Shown here piece by piece: positions 1 to 6,714 of a stretch of 7,433 nucleotides of DNA (positions within the stretch are counted from its first letter, which is position 1; each line of letters starts with the position of its first letter). The stretch covers positions 1-7,433 of the forward strand of contig CALJUJ010000492.1 in the NCBI GenBank assembly GCA_937975525.1, written 5' to 3'. This stretch comes from an uncultured bacterium. GTDB lineage: Bacteria; Desulfobacterota; Binatia; HRBIN30. Position numbers and translations under genes: made by a program. The notes under the pieces were generated by a model. The model was given only the letters and a program-made list of their open reading frames with translations. It was not told the DNA's origin and made no database searches.

Positions 1-421
1 CCTCGGTCGCGGCGTGTTCTACCCCGTCGCGCTCGAGGCAGCCCTCAAGATGAAGGAAGTGACCTACGTGCACGCCGAGGGCATGGCCGGAGGCTTCCTC
101 AAGCACGGCACGTTGTCGCTGATCGACGATCGCTTCAATACCTTGGTGTTCGTGCCGCCGGCGAGCAGCGGCGAGCTGCATGCGGCGACGATGTCGAGCG
201 CCGAGGAGGTGAAGGCGCGTGGCGGCTTCGTTCTCGGATTCACCTTCGATGCGAGCGAAGACCTCTACGACGAAAAGGTCGTCTTTCCCTCCGCGCCGCG
301 CATCGTCGCGCCCTTCCTGCCGCTCGTCGGCGCCCAGCTGCTCGCCTACTTCACGGCGACGGCCCTCAAGCGCAACGTCGACAAGCCCCGTTCCTTGGCG
401 AAGTCCGTGACGGTCGGATAG
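1..421 (+). CDS. glmS: Glutamine--fructose-6-phosphate aminotransferase (isomerizing), C-terminal part, 5' end outside window
   Basis: GlmS converts fructose-6-phosphate and glutamine to glucosamine-6-phosphate in the cytoplasm, the entry step to UDP-GlcNAc for peptidoglycan and LPS. Only the last 139 residues are visible (frame opens at base 2, stop TAG at 419-421); they form most of the second SIS (sugar isomerase) domain and the C-tail. The start LGRGVFYPVALEAALKMKE matches the family's LGRG..YP.ALE.ALKLKE segment. Catalytic residues known from the E. coli enzyme are present at the right spacing: Glu (visible residue 19, E. coli E488), His (35, H504, in LKHG) and Lys (134, K603, in LAKSVTV) that binds the open-chain sugar. 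Oddities: LKHG is followed by Thr where Pro is usual, and the protein ends in VTVG where E. coli ends in VTVE. The glutaminase domain would lie upstream, so a stand-alone SIS isomerase cannot be strictly excluded. It converges with the mutase gene downstream. Confidence 0.92.
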   Translation, partial: LGRGVFYPVALEAALKMKEVTYVHAEGMAGGFLKHGTLSLIDDRFNTLVFVPPASSGELHAATMSSAEEVKARGGFVLGFTFDASEDLYDEKVVFPSAPRIVAPFLPLVGAQLLAYFTATALKRNVDKPRSLAKSVTVG

Positions 422-441
422 CTCCGACCGTTGCGGATCCG

Positions 442-478
442 ACCGATCGGACCGACCCGGCGGATCGGTCCGATCGGT
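442..478. terminator. Perfect 14-bp inverted repeat between convergent genes (probable bidirectional terminator or dispersed palindrome)
   Basis: Left arm ACCGATCGGACCGA (442-455) and right arm TCGGTCCGATCGGT (465-478) are exact reverse complements around a 9-base loop. The element fills most of the 57-base gap between the glmS stop (421) and the end of the convergent mutase gene (479), which is where a terminator serving both strands is expected. No run of T follows on either strand, so it is not a textbook intrinsic terminator. A related sequence occurs at 5018-5062, not at a gene end, so it may instead be a copy of a dispersed intergenic palindrome. Confidence 0.6.
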
Positions 479-1861
479 TCAGTGGCCGCCCTGCGCCTCG
501 TGTCCGAAGCGCTCGATGACGGCGCGCACGCGCGCCAGCCCGGCGTCACGCAGGGCAGCGCTGTCGCCTTCGAGCGTGAGTCGCAGCAGCGGCTCGGTGT
601 TGCTCGAACGCACGTTGAACCACCAGTCCGGGAAGTTGACGCTGATGCCGTCGAGAGCGCTCTGCTCTCCGTCTTGAAACTCCGAGCGTATGGCTTCGAT
701 GGCCTCCGCCTGCTGCTCGACGCGGAAGTTGATCTCGCCGGAATGGAAGTAGCGGCACAGCGGCGCGATCCGCTGCGACAGTGGGGTCTCGGACTCGCTC
801 AAGGCACGCAGCATGCGCACTAGGGCGACGAGCCCCGAGTCGGCGTAGTACCTCTGCTTGTCGTCGAGCGCGAAGTAGAAGTGCCCGGAGAGCTCGCTAC
901 CGAAGGGGGACTCGATCTCGGACATCTGCTTTTTGATGTGTGAGTGGCCGACGCGGGAACGGATCGGCGTACCGCCGCCTTCGCGGATCACGTCTTCGAG
1001 CACCTTGCTCGACCGCAGGTCGAAGCAGATCGGCCGCCCAGGGCTCTCGGCGAGAATCTGTCCACAGAGGAGAGCCGCCATCAGATCGCCGCGGATCGGC
1101 TCGCCCTTCTCGTCGACCGCGCCGAGGCGGTCGCCGTCGCCGTCCAGGGCGAAGCCGGCCACCGCGCCGGTCGCGCGTACCCGATCCGCGAGCGCCCGCA
1201 TGTTCTCGGGCTTCGACGGGTCGGCCTCGTGGTTCGGGAACGTCCCGTCGGGCTCCAGAAACATTCCCTCGAAGTGGCAGGGCAGCTTCGCGAACAGCCG
1301 CTCCAGGTATTTGCCAGCCATGCCGTTCGAAGCATCGACGACCACGGGAAGCGGGTCCAGCGTGCCGGCCAGCCCCGCGAGGAACTCGAGATAGTCCTCG
1401 TCGAGGTCGACTGCGGTGACGGGACCCGGACTCCCCGCCGGCGCTGCGGAATCGATGATCGCTTCGACCTGGTTGAGGCCGGCGTCGTAGCCCATCGGGA
1501 ACGCGAGCTCGCGGCAAACCTTGAAGCCGATGTACTGCGCCGGGTTGTGCGAGGCGGTGCACACGACCCCGGCGTCGGCGCCGAGGTGCTGCACGCCGAA
1601 GTACGTGCAGGGCGTAGTGACCATGCCGATGTCGGTGACCCGGTGTCCGGCGGCGCTGAGGCCATCGATCAGCGCCGGGGCGCAGGCCTCGGCGCTCGCA
1701 CGCATGTCGCGGCCGACGACGAAGTGCAGCTGCTTGCGGTCGCGGTTGCGCTCGAGCGTGCGGAAGTGCTGGCCGAGCGCGAGCCCGAGCTTGCGGGCGA
1801 AGTCGGTGTCGATCTCGTCGGGGAAGACGCCGCGGATGTCGTAGCTACGGAAGATTCCCAT
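479..1861 (-). CDS. manB: Phosphomannomutase/phosphoglucomutase (alpha-D-phosphohexomutase family)
   Basis: Interconverts the 6-phosphate and 1-phosphate forms of mannose and/or glucose, supplying GDP-mannose and UDP-glucose type precursors for surface polysaccharides; cytoplasmic. The protein has 460 residues, a normal full length. All four domain signatures are visible: YDIRG (7-11), the phosphoserine loop TASHNP (102-107, Ser104 the phospho-carrier), the metal loop DGDGDR (240-245), the sugar-specificity loop GSELSGH (321-327), and the C-terminal phosphate-binding loop RSSNTEP (418-424). The ExSGH-type loop favours the AlgC/ManB phosphomannomutase/phosphoglucomutase group over GlmM, which has a Gln in EQSGH; the usual GGE is GSE here. 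The ATG at 1859-1861 is immediately before the YDIRG domain, though no strong Shine-Dalgarno is seen. It lies 64 bases downstream of fdhD on the same strand and may be read through from it; the gap holds only a weak GGGG/CCCC hairpin (about 1874-1886). The symbol is by family, and substrate preference cannot be read from sequence. Confidence 0.95.
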   Translation of the reverse strand: MGIFRSYDIRGVFPDEIDTDFARKLGLALGQHFRTLERNRDRKQLHFVVGRDMRASAEACAPALIDGLSAAGHRVTDIGMVTTPCTYFGVQHLGADAGVVCTASHNPAQYIGFKVCRELAFPMGYDAGLNQVEAIIDSAAPAGSPGPVTAVDLDEDYLEFLAGLAGTLDPLPVVVDASNGMAGKYLERLFAKLPCHFEGMFLEPDGTFPNHEADPSKPENMRALADRVRATGAVAGFALDGDGDRLGAVDEKGEPIRGDLMAALLCGQILAESPGRPICFDLRSSKVLEDVIREGGGTPIRSRVGHSHIKKQMSEIESPFGSELSGHFYFALDDKQRYYADSGLVALVRMLRALSESETPLSQRIAPLCRYFHSGEINFRVEQQAEAIEAIRSEFQDGEQSALDGISVNFPDWWFNVRSSNTEPLLRLTLEGDSAALRDAGLARVRAVIERFGHEAQGGH

Positions 1862-1925
1862 GGCTCGACTTATGGGGCTTCACCCCGACGCTTGCAAGCT
1901 GGCTCCGGCCGTGGCTCGCTCCGGC

Positions 1926-2771
1926 CTACGGCCGTTCGGGCCCGCGCTGGGTTGGCGACGCGGAGAAGCGCACCCGTTCGGCGCCGGCATAGAGGTTCAT
2001 GCCGTCGTCGCGCACGAAGCCGACCAGTGTCTGGTTGCACTCGCGCGCGAAGTCGACCGCCAGGCTCGACGGCGCCGACACAGCCGCGACGAGCGGGACC
2101 CGCGCGGCGAGCGCCTTCTGCATGATCTCGAACGAGGCGCGACCGCTGACCAGCAGCACGAGGTCACGCAGTCGATCGCGCCCGGCGAGCAGCGACCAGC
2201 CGAGTGCCTTGTCGACCGCGTTGTGCCGACCGACGTCTTCACGCGCCACGACGAGCTCGCCCGTCGGCGTGAAGGCGGCTGCCGCGTGCAAGCCCCCCGT
2301 ACGCGCGAACGCGGCCTGAGCGGCGCGGAGCCGTTCCGGAAGCGTCAGCACGACGGCCGCGTCGACGCGCAGGTCGCTGTCGATTGGCGGCAGCGCGGCG
2401 CGCACCGAGGCGATGGTCGCCTTGCCGCACAAGCCGCAGCTCGAAGACGCGAAGACGTGGCGCGTCAGCCGCTCGAGGTCGATCTCGACCCCGGGGCGCA
2501 GCTCGACCTCGATCGTGTTGCAGGTCGGGTCGCCGCTGAGTGGCCGGGCGGCAACGACGTCTTCGGGAGAGATGATCAAACCCTCGCTGGCGAGGAAGCC
2601 GACGGCCAGCTCCGCGTCGTGCCCCGGAGTGCGCATCGTCACGCTGACGGCGCGGCCGCCGACGCGGATCTCGAGCGGCTCTTCGCGGGCGATCTCGTCG
2701 GTCACCGTTTGACTCGCCCCGCCGCGCCAGCGTTGCACCCGAGCCGTCGTCGTATCCTCGCGATCGCTCAT
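1926..2771 (-). CDS. fdhD: FdhD, sulfurtransferase for formate dehydrogenase molybdenum cofactor
   Basis: FdhD takes sulfur from a cysteine desulfurase (IscS in E. coli) and transfers it to the bis-MGD molybdenum cofactor of formate-dehydrogenase-type enzymes, a step needed for their activity; cytoplasmic. The protein has 281 residues, the usual size. Family blocks in order: TPGHDAELAVGFLASEGLI (48-66), the sulfur-relay CxxC in SSCGLCGK (110-117, Cys112 and Cys115), TGGLHAAAAF (158-167), EDVGRHNAVDK (178-188) and SGRASFEIMQKA (209-220). The open frame continues upstream to about 3092, but homology begins only after the ATG at 2769-2771, and that ATG overlaps the stop of the oxidoreductase gene by four bases (ATGA), so I place the start there. 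The overlap implies translational coupling, and the neighbour is the obvious client enzyme. Confidence in function is high because both CxxC and the GRHNA block are intact. Confidence 0.96.
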   Translation of the reverse strand: MSDREDTTTARVQRWRGGASQTVTDEIAREEPLEIRVGGRAVSVTMRTPGHDAELAVGFLASEGLIISPEDVVAARPLSGDPTCNTIEVELRPGVEIDLERLTRHVFASSSCGLCGKATIASVRAALPPIDSDLRVDAAVVLTLPERLRAAQAAFARTGGLHAAAAFTPTGELVVAREDVGRHNAVDKALGWSLLAGRDRLRDLVLLVSGRASFEIMQKALAARVPLVAAVSAPSSLAVDFARECNQTLVGFVRDDGMNLYAGAERVRFSASPTQRGPERP

Positions 2772-4981
2772 GCCGGCAGCGGCTCGAGGCGGACCGAGGC
2801 GTTGTAGTCGGGAACCAGCCCGGTGGCATCGACAACGCCGCGCTCGAGTAGCACGTTGCCCTCCGGCCAGTGCACCTGGAGATTGCCGGGCGCGATGGCG
2901 GCGAGGTGGACCACGGCCTCCATCGTGCCGTGGTCGCTGGTCAGGCGAACCCGATCGCCGGCGGCAAGGCGCTGCGCGGCGGCGTCGTCGGGATGCATCA
3001 GCACGGCGTCGCGTCCGGCTCCGGTGAGTGGGTCGACGTCGTCGTAGACGAGCGTATTGAACTGCTTGCCTCGCCGCGTGGATAGCCTCCACTCGCCCGG
3101 ACGGCGTGCGCTGGCCGGCAGGGCGACGGTGGCGAAGTGGGCGCGACCGTCGGCGGTGGGAAAGCGACCCCCGACGCCGAGATGCCGCCCGCCGATCTGG
3201 AACTGGTCGCCGCGGTGGCGAAGGCGCTCGATCCCGTCGTACCCGGGGACGACGCGGGCGATCTCGGCGCGGATCTCCTCACCGGTGCGGCAGCCGAACG
3301 AGCTCGCTGCGTCGGGCCGCACGGCGAGGGCCAGATCGCGTAGGATGCGCCATTCGGCGCGCGCCTCGCCCACTTGCCGCGGGATCTCGGGGCTGAACAG
3401 CACGCGTCGTTCGGTCGTCGTCTCGGTGCCGCCGTCGGTCTGCTCGTAGCGGGTCTGCGCCGGCAGAAGCAGCACCTCCTGGCGTGGCTCGATCAGCATC
3501 TGGTCGTTGACGAGAATGTCCTGGTGCACGCGTGTCGGCACGTTGGCCAGGGCTGCGGCGACATGGTCGGGACTCGGCAAGGTGCGGAGGAAGTTGCCTC
3601 CGACGCCGTAGAGAACATCGATCTCGCCGCGGGCTGCGGCCTCGACTTGCTCCGTGGCCGACAGGCCCGGTCGGGCGGGCACGGCGAAGCCGTAGTGCGC
3701 GCTCAGTTCCTCCGCGTGATGAGCATCGATCGGCCGGCCGCCCGGGAAGGCGGTCGCGTACGCCCCCATCTCGGCTCCTCCCTGAACCCCGGAATGGCCG
3801 CGAATCGGCATGACGCCCGCGCCATGGCGGCCGACGAAGCCGCGCGCCAGGGCGAGGTTGACGATCATGCGCACGGAGTCGCCGCCGAATGCGTGCTGCG
3901 TGATCCCCATGCTCCAGACGAAGACGGCGTTGCGGGCGTCGCGCAGGAGCTCGGCGAACGCCTGCATGCGCGTACGCGGGAGCCCGGAGCCGGCTTCGAG
4001 ATCCTCCCAATCGAGGCGGTCGCAGGCCTCCCGGAGCGCGTCGAAGCCACCGGTGTGGTCGCGCACGAAGTCGGCGTCCCAGGCTTCGGCGGCGATGAGC
4101 TGCTTGAGGGTGCCGTAGAGGAAGGCGATGTCGCCGCCGGTGGCGACGTCGAACCAGGCATCGGTGACGTCGGTGCCGAACACGGCCGAGCGTGCGGCGG
4201 AAGGTACCCAGTAGCGGTGCATGCCCGGCTCGCGGTAGGGGTTGACCACGGCGACCCGTGTTCCGCCGCGTTTCGCCTCATCGAGGTACTTCATGGACAC
4301 CGGCTGGTCGTTGGCCGGATTCGACCCGAAGAAGACGACCCAATCGGCATCGTACCAGTCGCGATAGCTGCAGGTGCTGGCGGCTACGCCGAGCGCGGCC
4401 TTCATCGCTCCGGTCGACGGCGAGTGGCAGAGTCGGGCGGCGTTGTCGATGTGATTCGTGCCGAGGAAGCGGGCGACCTTCTGGGCGACGTAGTACGTCT
4501 CGTTGGTGAGGCCGCGCGACGTCAGGTAGAAGGCCACGCGCTCGGGCCGCGACGCGCCGATACGGCGCGCCAGGCGCTGGTAGGCTTCCTCCCAGGTGAT
4601 GCGGCGGAAGCCGGGATCTCCGCGTTCGCGCAGCATCGGGAAGGCCAGGCGTCCGAGATCGCGGAGCGCGCGGTTGTCGAGCTCGGTCAGGGCCGCGGCG
4701 TCGGCGAGGCGTGCGTGATCGAGAGCGGGCATCGTGTTGAGGCGCAGGAGATTCAACCGCGTCATGCACAAGTGGACGCCGGGCATCGTCCAGTCACGAA
4801 AGCCGGCGACGCCGAGCGCGCAGCCATCGCAGACGCCCTGGCGCAGGACCTTCCACGCGGCGGGCAGGTTGTCGCGATTGTCCCAGACGACGCGAGCCAT
4901 GTCGCGGTAGTGCTGCGGCTTCTGCTGGCCGAGGCCGAACGGCAGCCAGCGGCGGTGCCGGGGCGCGGGCGTGTCGGGCAT
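2768..4981 (-). CDS. Molybdopterin-dependent oxidoreductase, FdhF/YdeP family (formate dehydrogenase alpha-like)
   Basis: A bis-MGD enzyme of the DMSO-reductase superfamily, 737 residues from the ATG at 4979-4981; a TTG at 4997-4999 would add six residues, and neither start has a clear Shine-Dalgarno. No signal peptide is visible, so it is probably cytoplasmic. Near the N-terminus CDGC (Cys51, Cys54) and a third Cys72 in HLC suggest an Fe-S site, but the fourth Cys of the classical formate dehydrogenase cluster is not evident. Cys185 in RLCHSPSTGAMK sits where FdhF carries its Mo-binding Sec/Cys. Further landmarks are GSNPA (219-223), WSMGITQH (356-363), GHSGVQGGAEMG (395-406), YGVGGNF (458-464), and a C-terminal molybdopterin-binding domain starting near FNTLVY (641-646). 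The HSGVQGG and GVGGNF blocks point to the FdhF/YdeP branch (TIGR01701-like), whose substrate is unproven; E. coli YdeP has been linked to acid resistance. Its stop overlaps the fdhD start, which supports a cofactor that needs sulfuration. No electron-transfer subunit is adjacent. Confidence 0.93.
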   Translation of the reverse strand: MPDTPAPRHRRWLPFGLGQQKPQHYRDMARVVWDNRDNLPAAWKVLRQGVCDGCALGVAGFRDWTMPGVHLCMTRLNLLRLNTMPALDHARLADAAALTELDNRALRDLGRLAFPMLRERGDPGFRRITWEEAYQRLARRIGASRPERVAFYLTSRGLTNETYYVAQKVARFLGTNHIDNAARLCHSPSTGAMKAALGVAASTCSYRDWYDADWVVFFGSNPANDQPVSMKYLDEAKRGGTRVAVVNPYREPGMHRYWVPSAARSAVFGTDVTDAWFDVATGGDIAFLYGTLKQLIAAEAWDADFVRDHTGGFDALREACDRLDWEDLEAGSGLPRTRMQAFAELLRDARNAVFVWSMGITQHAFGGDSVRMIVNLALARGFVGRHGAGVMPIRGHSGVQGGAEMGAYATAFPGGRPIDAHHAEELSAHYGFAVPARPGLSATEQVEAAARGEIDVLYGVGGNFLRTLPSPDHVAAALANVPTRVHQDILVNDQMLIEPRQEVLLLPAQTRYEQTDGGTETTTERRVLFSPEIPRQVGEARAEWRILRDLALAVRPDAASSFGCRTGEEIRAEIARVVPGYDGIERLRHRGDQFQIGGRHLGVGGRFPTADGRAHFATVALPASARRPGEWRLSTRRGKQFNTLVYDDVDPLTGAGRDAVLMHPDDAAAQRLAAGDRVRLTSDHGTMEAVVHLAAIAPGNLQVHWPEGNVLLERGVVDATGLVPDYNASVRLEPLPA

Positions 4982-5017
4982 GCGGCGATGGTGCAACAAG
5001 CGGGGCGGGGAGTCGAG

Positions 5018-5062
5018 GCGGACCGATCGGTCCGCGCCGTCGGGTCCGACCGACCGGTCCGA
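5018..5062. repeat. Palindromic element related to the inverted repeat at 442-478
   Basis: The 18-base sequence GCGGACCGATCGGTCCGC (5018-5035) is its own perfect reverse complement. It is followed by TCCGACCGACCGGTCCGA (5045-5062), which matches 438-455 at 16 of 18 positions. The two halves can also pair as one long stem (5019-5032 with 5048-5061, one mismatch). It lies in the divergent gap, 37 to 81 bases ahead of the oxidoreductase ATG and 67 to 111 bases ahead of the small plus-strand gene. That position suits an operator or a dispersed repeat better than a terminator. Confidence 0.6.
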
Positions 5063-5115
5063 TCCGCGGGCTAGCGCGGCGGCACCGTTTCCAGTAGGGA
5101 ACTCGGATTACGCTT

Positions 5116-5122
5116 GGGAGGG
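5116..5122 (+). promoter_or_regulatory. Strong Shine-Dalgarno deciding the start of the small plus-strand gene
   Basis: GGGAGGG ends six bases before the GTG at 5129-5131, ideal spacing for a ribosome binding site. An in-frame TTG at 5114 overlaps this motif and is therefore unlikely to be the start. An ATG at 5124 is too close to the motif and opens only a 16-codon frame. Confidence 0.75.
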
Positions 5123-5128
5123 AATGAC

Positions 5129-5383
5129 GTGTCGGTTCGAGAAAGATTGGAGCGTGCGATCGAGGCAGGGGTGAGCGACGCCGACGAGGCGCGCGATCTT
5201 CGTCGCTGGCTGGCGCGCACCGAAGTCTTCCTCGACTGGATCGCCAAGCACCCGCGACTGGTCGAGATCAACTGCGAGGCGGCTCATCTGTTGTCCGCCT
5301 ACCGTGCCGAATCTCTGGATCCCATCAAGGTCGACTACCGCGGCGTAGGGCCGCGGCCGAAACGCGGCGCCGAGGCGAGCTGA
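5129..5383 (+). CDS. Small hypothetical protein, 84 residues, unknown function
   Basis: I do not recognise this protein. It is supported as a gene by an excellent Shine-Dalgarno (5116-5122) at correct spacing to a GTG start, by its position between divergent and convergent neighbours with little overlap, and by its sensible composition. The sequence looks alpha-helical and soluble: a charged N-terminal helix (VRERLERAIEAG, 3-14), then an acidic turn, then a Trp-containing helix (RRWLARTEVFLDWIAKHPRL, about 25-44), then EINCEAAHLLSAYRAE (46-61), and a basic, Pro/Gly-rich disordered tail. There are no signal peptide, membrane segment, zinc-binding cysteine set (only one Cys, at 49) or helix-turn-helix that I can identify with confidence. 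It is divergent from the oxidoreductase gene and shares a 147-base intergenic region with it, so a link to that operon is possible but unproven. Confidence 0.72.
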   Translation: MSVRERLERAIEAGVSDADEARDLRRWLARTEVFLDWIAKHPRLVEINCEAAHLLSAYRAESLDPIKVDYRGVGPRPKRGAEAS

Positions 5384-5408
5384 GCGGGCGCGGCTGCGCG
5401 CAGCGCTC
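5382..5408. terminator. GC-rich hairpin between convergent gene ends
   Basis: GAGCG (5382-5386) pairs with CGCTC (5404-5408) and, inside it, GCGCG (5388-5392) pairs with CGCGC (5397-5401) around a GCTG loop, with one unpaired base on the left and two on the right. It begins in the stop codon of the small gene and ends two bases before the stop of the convergent membrane-protein gene, filling the 26-base gap. Only two T follow on the plus strand, so termination efficiency is uncertain. Confidence 0.5.
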
Positions 5409-5409
5409 T

Positions 5410-6702
5410 TCAGGCCGCCGGGTGGGAGGCTGCCGGCTCTGGTGACTCCTGCGCCTCGCTGTCCTCGTCGCGCATCACCTGCACCTGCGAGACCCGAGTG
5501 CCGGAGACGTCGGCGACGACGATGCGATAGCCCGGCACGCGCACCGACTCGCCGCGACGGGGGCCGCGACCGAGCTTGTTGAACACCAGGCCGGCGAGCG
5601 TGTCGCCGCGTTCCGCCGGCACGTTCCATCCGGTTTCGCGGTTGAAGTCGTGCACCTTGAGGCGGCCGACGGCCTGGAATCGATCGTTCTCCACGGGGCG
5701 AATCGCCTTCAGCTCCTCCTGGTCGAACTCGTCGCGTATCTCGCCGACGAGCTCCTCGAGGATGTCCTCTTGGGTCACCATACCTAGGGTGACGCCGAAC
5801 TCGTCCTTGACCAGAGCGATGTGGGTGAAGACGCGCTGCATGTCGGCGAGCAGGGCGAGGATGGGCTTGCGTTCCGGGACGCGCAGGGCGTTCTTGGCGA
5901 TGGGGCGCAGGTTGCCGCCGCCGTTGCGAACCAACTCGACGAGATCCTTGAGGTGGACGATACCGACGATGTTGTCGATCGAGCCATCGTACAAGGGAAT
6001 GCGCGTGTAGCGTTCCTCGAGCACCTGGTCGAGCAATACCGATGCATTGGTGTCGGCGGGCGCCGCGAAGATCTCGGTGCGCGGCACCATGATGTCCGAG
6101 ACGGTCGTTTCGGTCGCGCGCGCCGCGGAACGAATGATCGCCAGCGGCGTGCCCGTGTTGGAGCTCCCCACGCTCTGGGCGAGGCGCACGACGTCTTCGG
6201 CCGTGCTCGTCGGAGCACCGTCGCTGCCGCCGGCGACCGAGCGGATCAGCGGATCGAGCAGCCGGTCGTAGGCGAGGTGCAGCGGGCGCACGATCTGGTG
6301 AATCAGGTACAGAGGCAGCGAGACGTTGTACGCGATCATGCGCGGATGGCGCGCCGCGAAGGCCTTCGGCAGCACCTCGGCGAACACGAAGACGATGAAC
6401 GTCATCACCAGCGTCGACGAGATCAGGCCCCATTTCTCGCCGAGCAGCCGGACGGCGACCGCGGATGCGATGGCGGCGCCGAGAATGTTCACGAGATTGT
6501 TGCCGAGCAGGATCGTGACCAGGAGCCGCGACGGATTGGCGATCAGGTCGCGCGCGGCGACGGCCGCCGGTCCGTGAGCGGCCTCGATATCCTTCTTGAG
6601 ATCTTGCTGGCGCAAACGGAGCAGGGCCGTTTCGCTGCTGGAGAAGAACGCCGAAAGCACCAGGCAGACGACGACGAAGAGAACGTATAGAAAGATGTCC
6701 AT
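5410..6702 (-). CDS. CNNM/CBS-domain membrane protein of the HlyC/CorC family (putative Mg2+/Co2+ transporter)
   Basis: An inner-membrane protein of 430 residues, the standard size for the CNNM-CBS-CorC family, members of which act in magnesium (and cobalt) efflux or are annotated as haemolysin-like. Domains in order: a CNNM (DUF21) transmembrane domain (about 1-155) with hydrophobic helices near 3-22, 60-86, 92-112 and 122-140, and the family blocks SSSETALL (21-28), LLGNNLVNI (66-73) and AEVLPK (108-113); a tandem CBS pair (about 201-325) beginning VSDIMVPRTEI and containing TRIPLYDGSIDNIVGIVHLKDL-type first-repeat residues (233-254, split here for length) and DEFGVTLGMVTQEDILEELV (300-319); and a C-terminal CorC/HlyC domain (about 341-411). 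CBS pairs in this family bind adenine nucleotides. The tail (412-430) is acidic then Pro/Ala-rich and probably disordered. The ATG at 6700-6702 is 12 bases after the stop of the DHH gene, without a clear Shine-Dalgarno, so translation may be coupled. Transported ion cannot be assigned from sequence. Confidence 0.94.
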   Translation of the reverse strand: MDIFLYVLFVVVCLVLSAFFSSSETALLRLRQQDLKKDIEAAHGPAAVAARDLIANPSRLLVTILLGNNLVNILGAAIASAVAVRLLGEKWGLISSTLVMTFIVFVFAEVLPKAFAARHPRMIAYNVSLPLYLIHQIVRPLHLAYDRLLDPLIRSVAGGSDGAPTSTAEDVVRLAQSVGSSNTGTPLAIIRSAARATETTVSDIMVPRTEIFAAPADTNASVLLDQVLEERYTRIPLYDGSIDNIVGIVHLKDLVELVRNGGGNLRPIAKNALRVPERKPILALLADMQRVFTHIALVKDEFGVTLGMVTQEDILEELVGEIRDEFDQEELKAIRPVENDRFQAVGRLKVHDFNRETGWNVPAERGDTLAGLVFNKLGRGPRRGESVRVPGYRIVVADVSGTRVSQVQVMRDEDSEAQESPEPAASHPAA

Positions 6703-6714
6703 GAATCGGGCGGG

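Noticed and set aside
1872..1925. Possible terminator between fdhD and the mutase gene
   Set aside because: Only a 4-base GGGG/CCCC stem and short repeated GCTCCGGCC units are present, with no T-run, so I see no convincing terminator or promoter.
944..2125. Plus-strand open frame of 393 codons
   Set aside because: It is antisense to the mutase gene and runs into the fdhD region. The translation is low-complexity in character and shows no family motif.
2772..3092. Upstream extension of the fdhD frame to give a 388-residue protein
   Set aside because: The extra 107 residues are Arg-rich and lie within the oxidoreductase gene in another frame. FdhD proteins are normally about 280 residues, and the ATG at 2771 gives exactly that.
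3374..5074. Plus-strand open frame of 566 codons
   Set aside because: It lies opposite the FdhF/YdeP gene, whose motifs are unambiguous. Its translation is Arg/Gly/Ala/Val/Glu-rich with no recognisable domain, as expected for an antisense frame in GC-rich DNA with few stop codons.
5041..5128. Sigma-70 type promoter ahead of the small gene
   Set aside because: I could not find a -35/-10 pair with acceptable sequence and spacing; calling one would be guesswork in this GC-rich gap.
5124..5174. ATG at 5124 as the start after the strong Shine-Dalgarno
   Set aside because: It lies only one base after the GGGAGGG motif, too close for initiation, and opens only 16 codons. The GTG at 5129 has the correct spacing and an 84-residue frame.
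5108..6433. Minus-strand open frame of 441 codons overlapping the CNNM/CBS gene
   Set aside because: It is a different frame of the same strand as the well-supported CNNM/CBS gene, very Arg-rich without domains, and it would also cross the small plus-strand gene.
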